From Vibrio metschnikovii CIP 69.14 (lineage in GTDB: Bacteria; Pseudomonadota; Gammaproteobacteria; Enterobacterales; Vibrionaceae): a DNA stretch of 64,000 nt. The notes beneath the pieces are model-generated. The model was not told where the DNA came from. It saw nothing but the letters and a program-made list of their open reading frames with translations, and ran no database searches. The DNA lies in assembly GCF_000176155.1 (NCBI RefSeq), contig NZ_ACZO01000006.1, positions 1,116,001-1,180,000 on the forward strand. Direction: 5' to 3'. Positions 63,966 to 64,000 of the stretch are shown in pieces. Position 1 is the stretch's first letter. Each line of letters begins with the position of its first letter. A program made the position numbers and the translations under genes.

Positions 63966-64000
63966 ATGACCGCAGCGTTAAGAAGAACAAAAATTGTCGC
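63966..64000 (+). CDS. pykA: Pyruvate kinase II, N-terminus (cut by the window end)
   Basis: The first 11 codons read MTAALRRTKIV, the usual start of PykA (M-x-x-x-LRRTKIV). AAGGAGAA is the RBS. The gene follows mlc in divergent orientation, as in other Vibrio chromosomes. Confidence 0.75.
   Translation, partial: MTAALRRTKIV

Noticed and set aside
1..64000. CRISPR arrays, tRNA genes, integron attC sites, prophage genes
   Set aside because: No regular repeats with spacers, no tRNA cloverleaf, no integrase and no structural phage genes were found on reading both strands.

Overview
The window looks like chromosomal DNA of a Vibrio species (Vibrionaceae). The backbone from about 29 kb onward holds 4.5S RNA, a menFDHBCE operon, alaA, yfbR, a dGTPase, tapT, rhombosortase, sohB, yciK, cheV, mlc and the start of pykA. 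This order is typical of a Vibrio main chromosome. No tRNA, rRNA or CRISPR array was seen. Starts were chosen by ribosome binding site and family N-terminus; all family calls come from reading motifs, without database searches.

1-11 kb: a catabolic island. A lactonase-like protein (cut by the window edge), a periplasmic GH20 hexosaminidase, KDPG aldolase, KDG kinase, a sodium/solute symporter, a RidA protein and a D-aminoacylase-like deacylase lie on the minus strand. A PLP deaminase of the D-threonine aldolase fold (frameshifted) and an RpiR regulator lie divergently. Together they can take a C1-oxidised chitin product (GlcNAc aldonic acid) to pyruvate and glyceraldehyde-3-phosphate: lactone opening, release of GlcNAc, import, deacetylation, deamination to KDG, phosphorylation and aldol cleavage.

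11-29 kb: a decayed accessory region. It holds remnants of a GH3 enzyme and an FMN reductase, a TauE exporter, an EamA exporter broken at a 13-G tract beside a marR gene, an ISAs1-family element, a fadD with an in-frame stop, a BASS transporter, and a MesD/MesX methionine synthase pair with a MetR-like site. It continues with a small BacA-like/molybdopterin-fold/LysE/AraC locus whose AraC gene is split by an IS66-family element, an ORF-less group II intron, and a DUF262/DUF1524 nuclease likely to act in defence.

29-47 kb: backbone genes. These include SRP RNA, an ATL protein (N-terminal frameshift), tesB, an Lrp regulator next to a Cds1-like cysteine desulfhydrase, an ERIC element, lipoprotein, DUF1244 and Tim44-domain genes, a TetR plus lysophospholipid transporter/acyltransferase pair, and the menaquinone operon.

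47-56 kb: an apparent insertion between alaA and yfbR. It carries a UlaABC-type PTS with a CRP-like site, a repeat-containing unknown protein, a LysR gene next to a second accD, a SoxR-type regulator with a RidA/EamA operon behind a 19-bp-spacer promoter, and a second tryptophanyl-tRNA synthetase. The synthetase is preceded by a 17-residue leader peptide with tandem Trp codons that run into a terminator hairpin. Extra copies of two antibiotic targets (acetyl-CoA carboxylase and TrpRS), the second under an apparent attenuator, are the most striking feature of the window. 56-64 kb returns to backbone.
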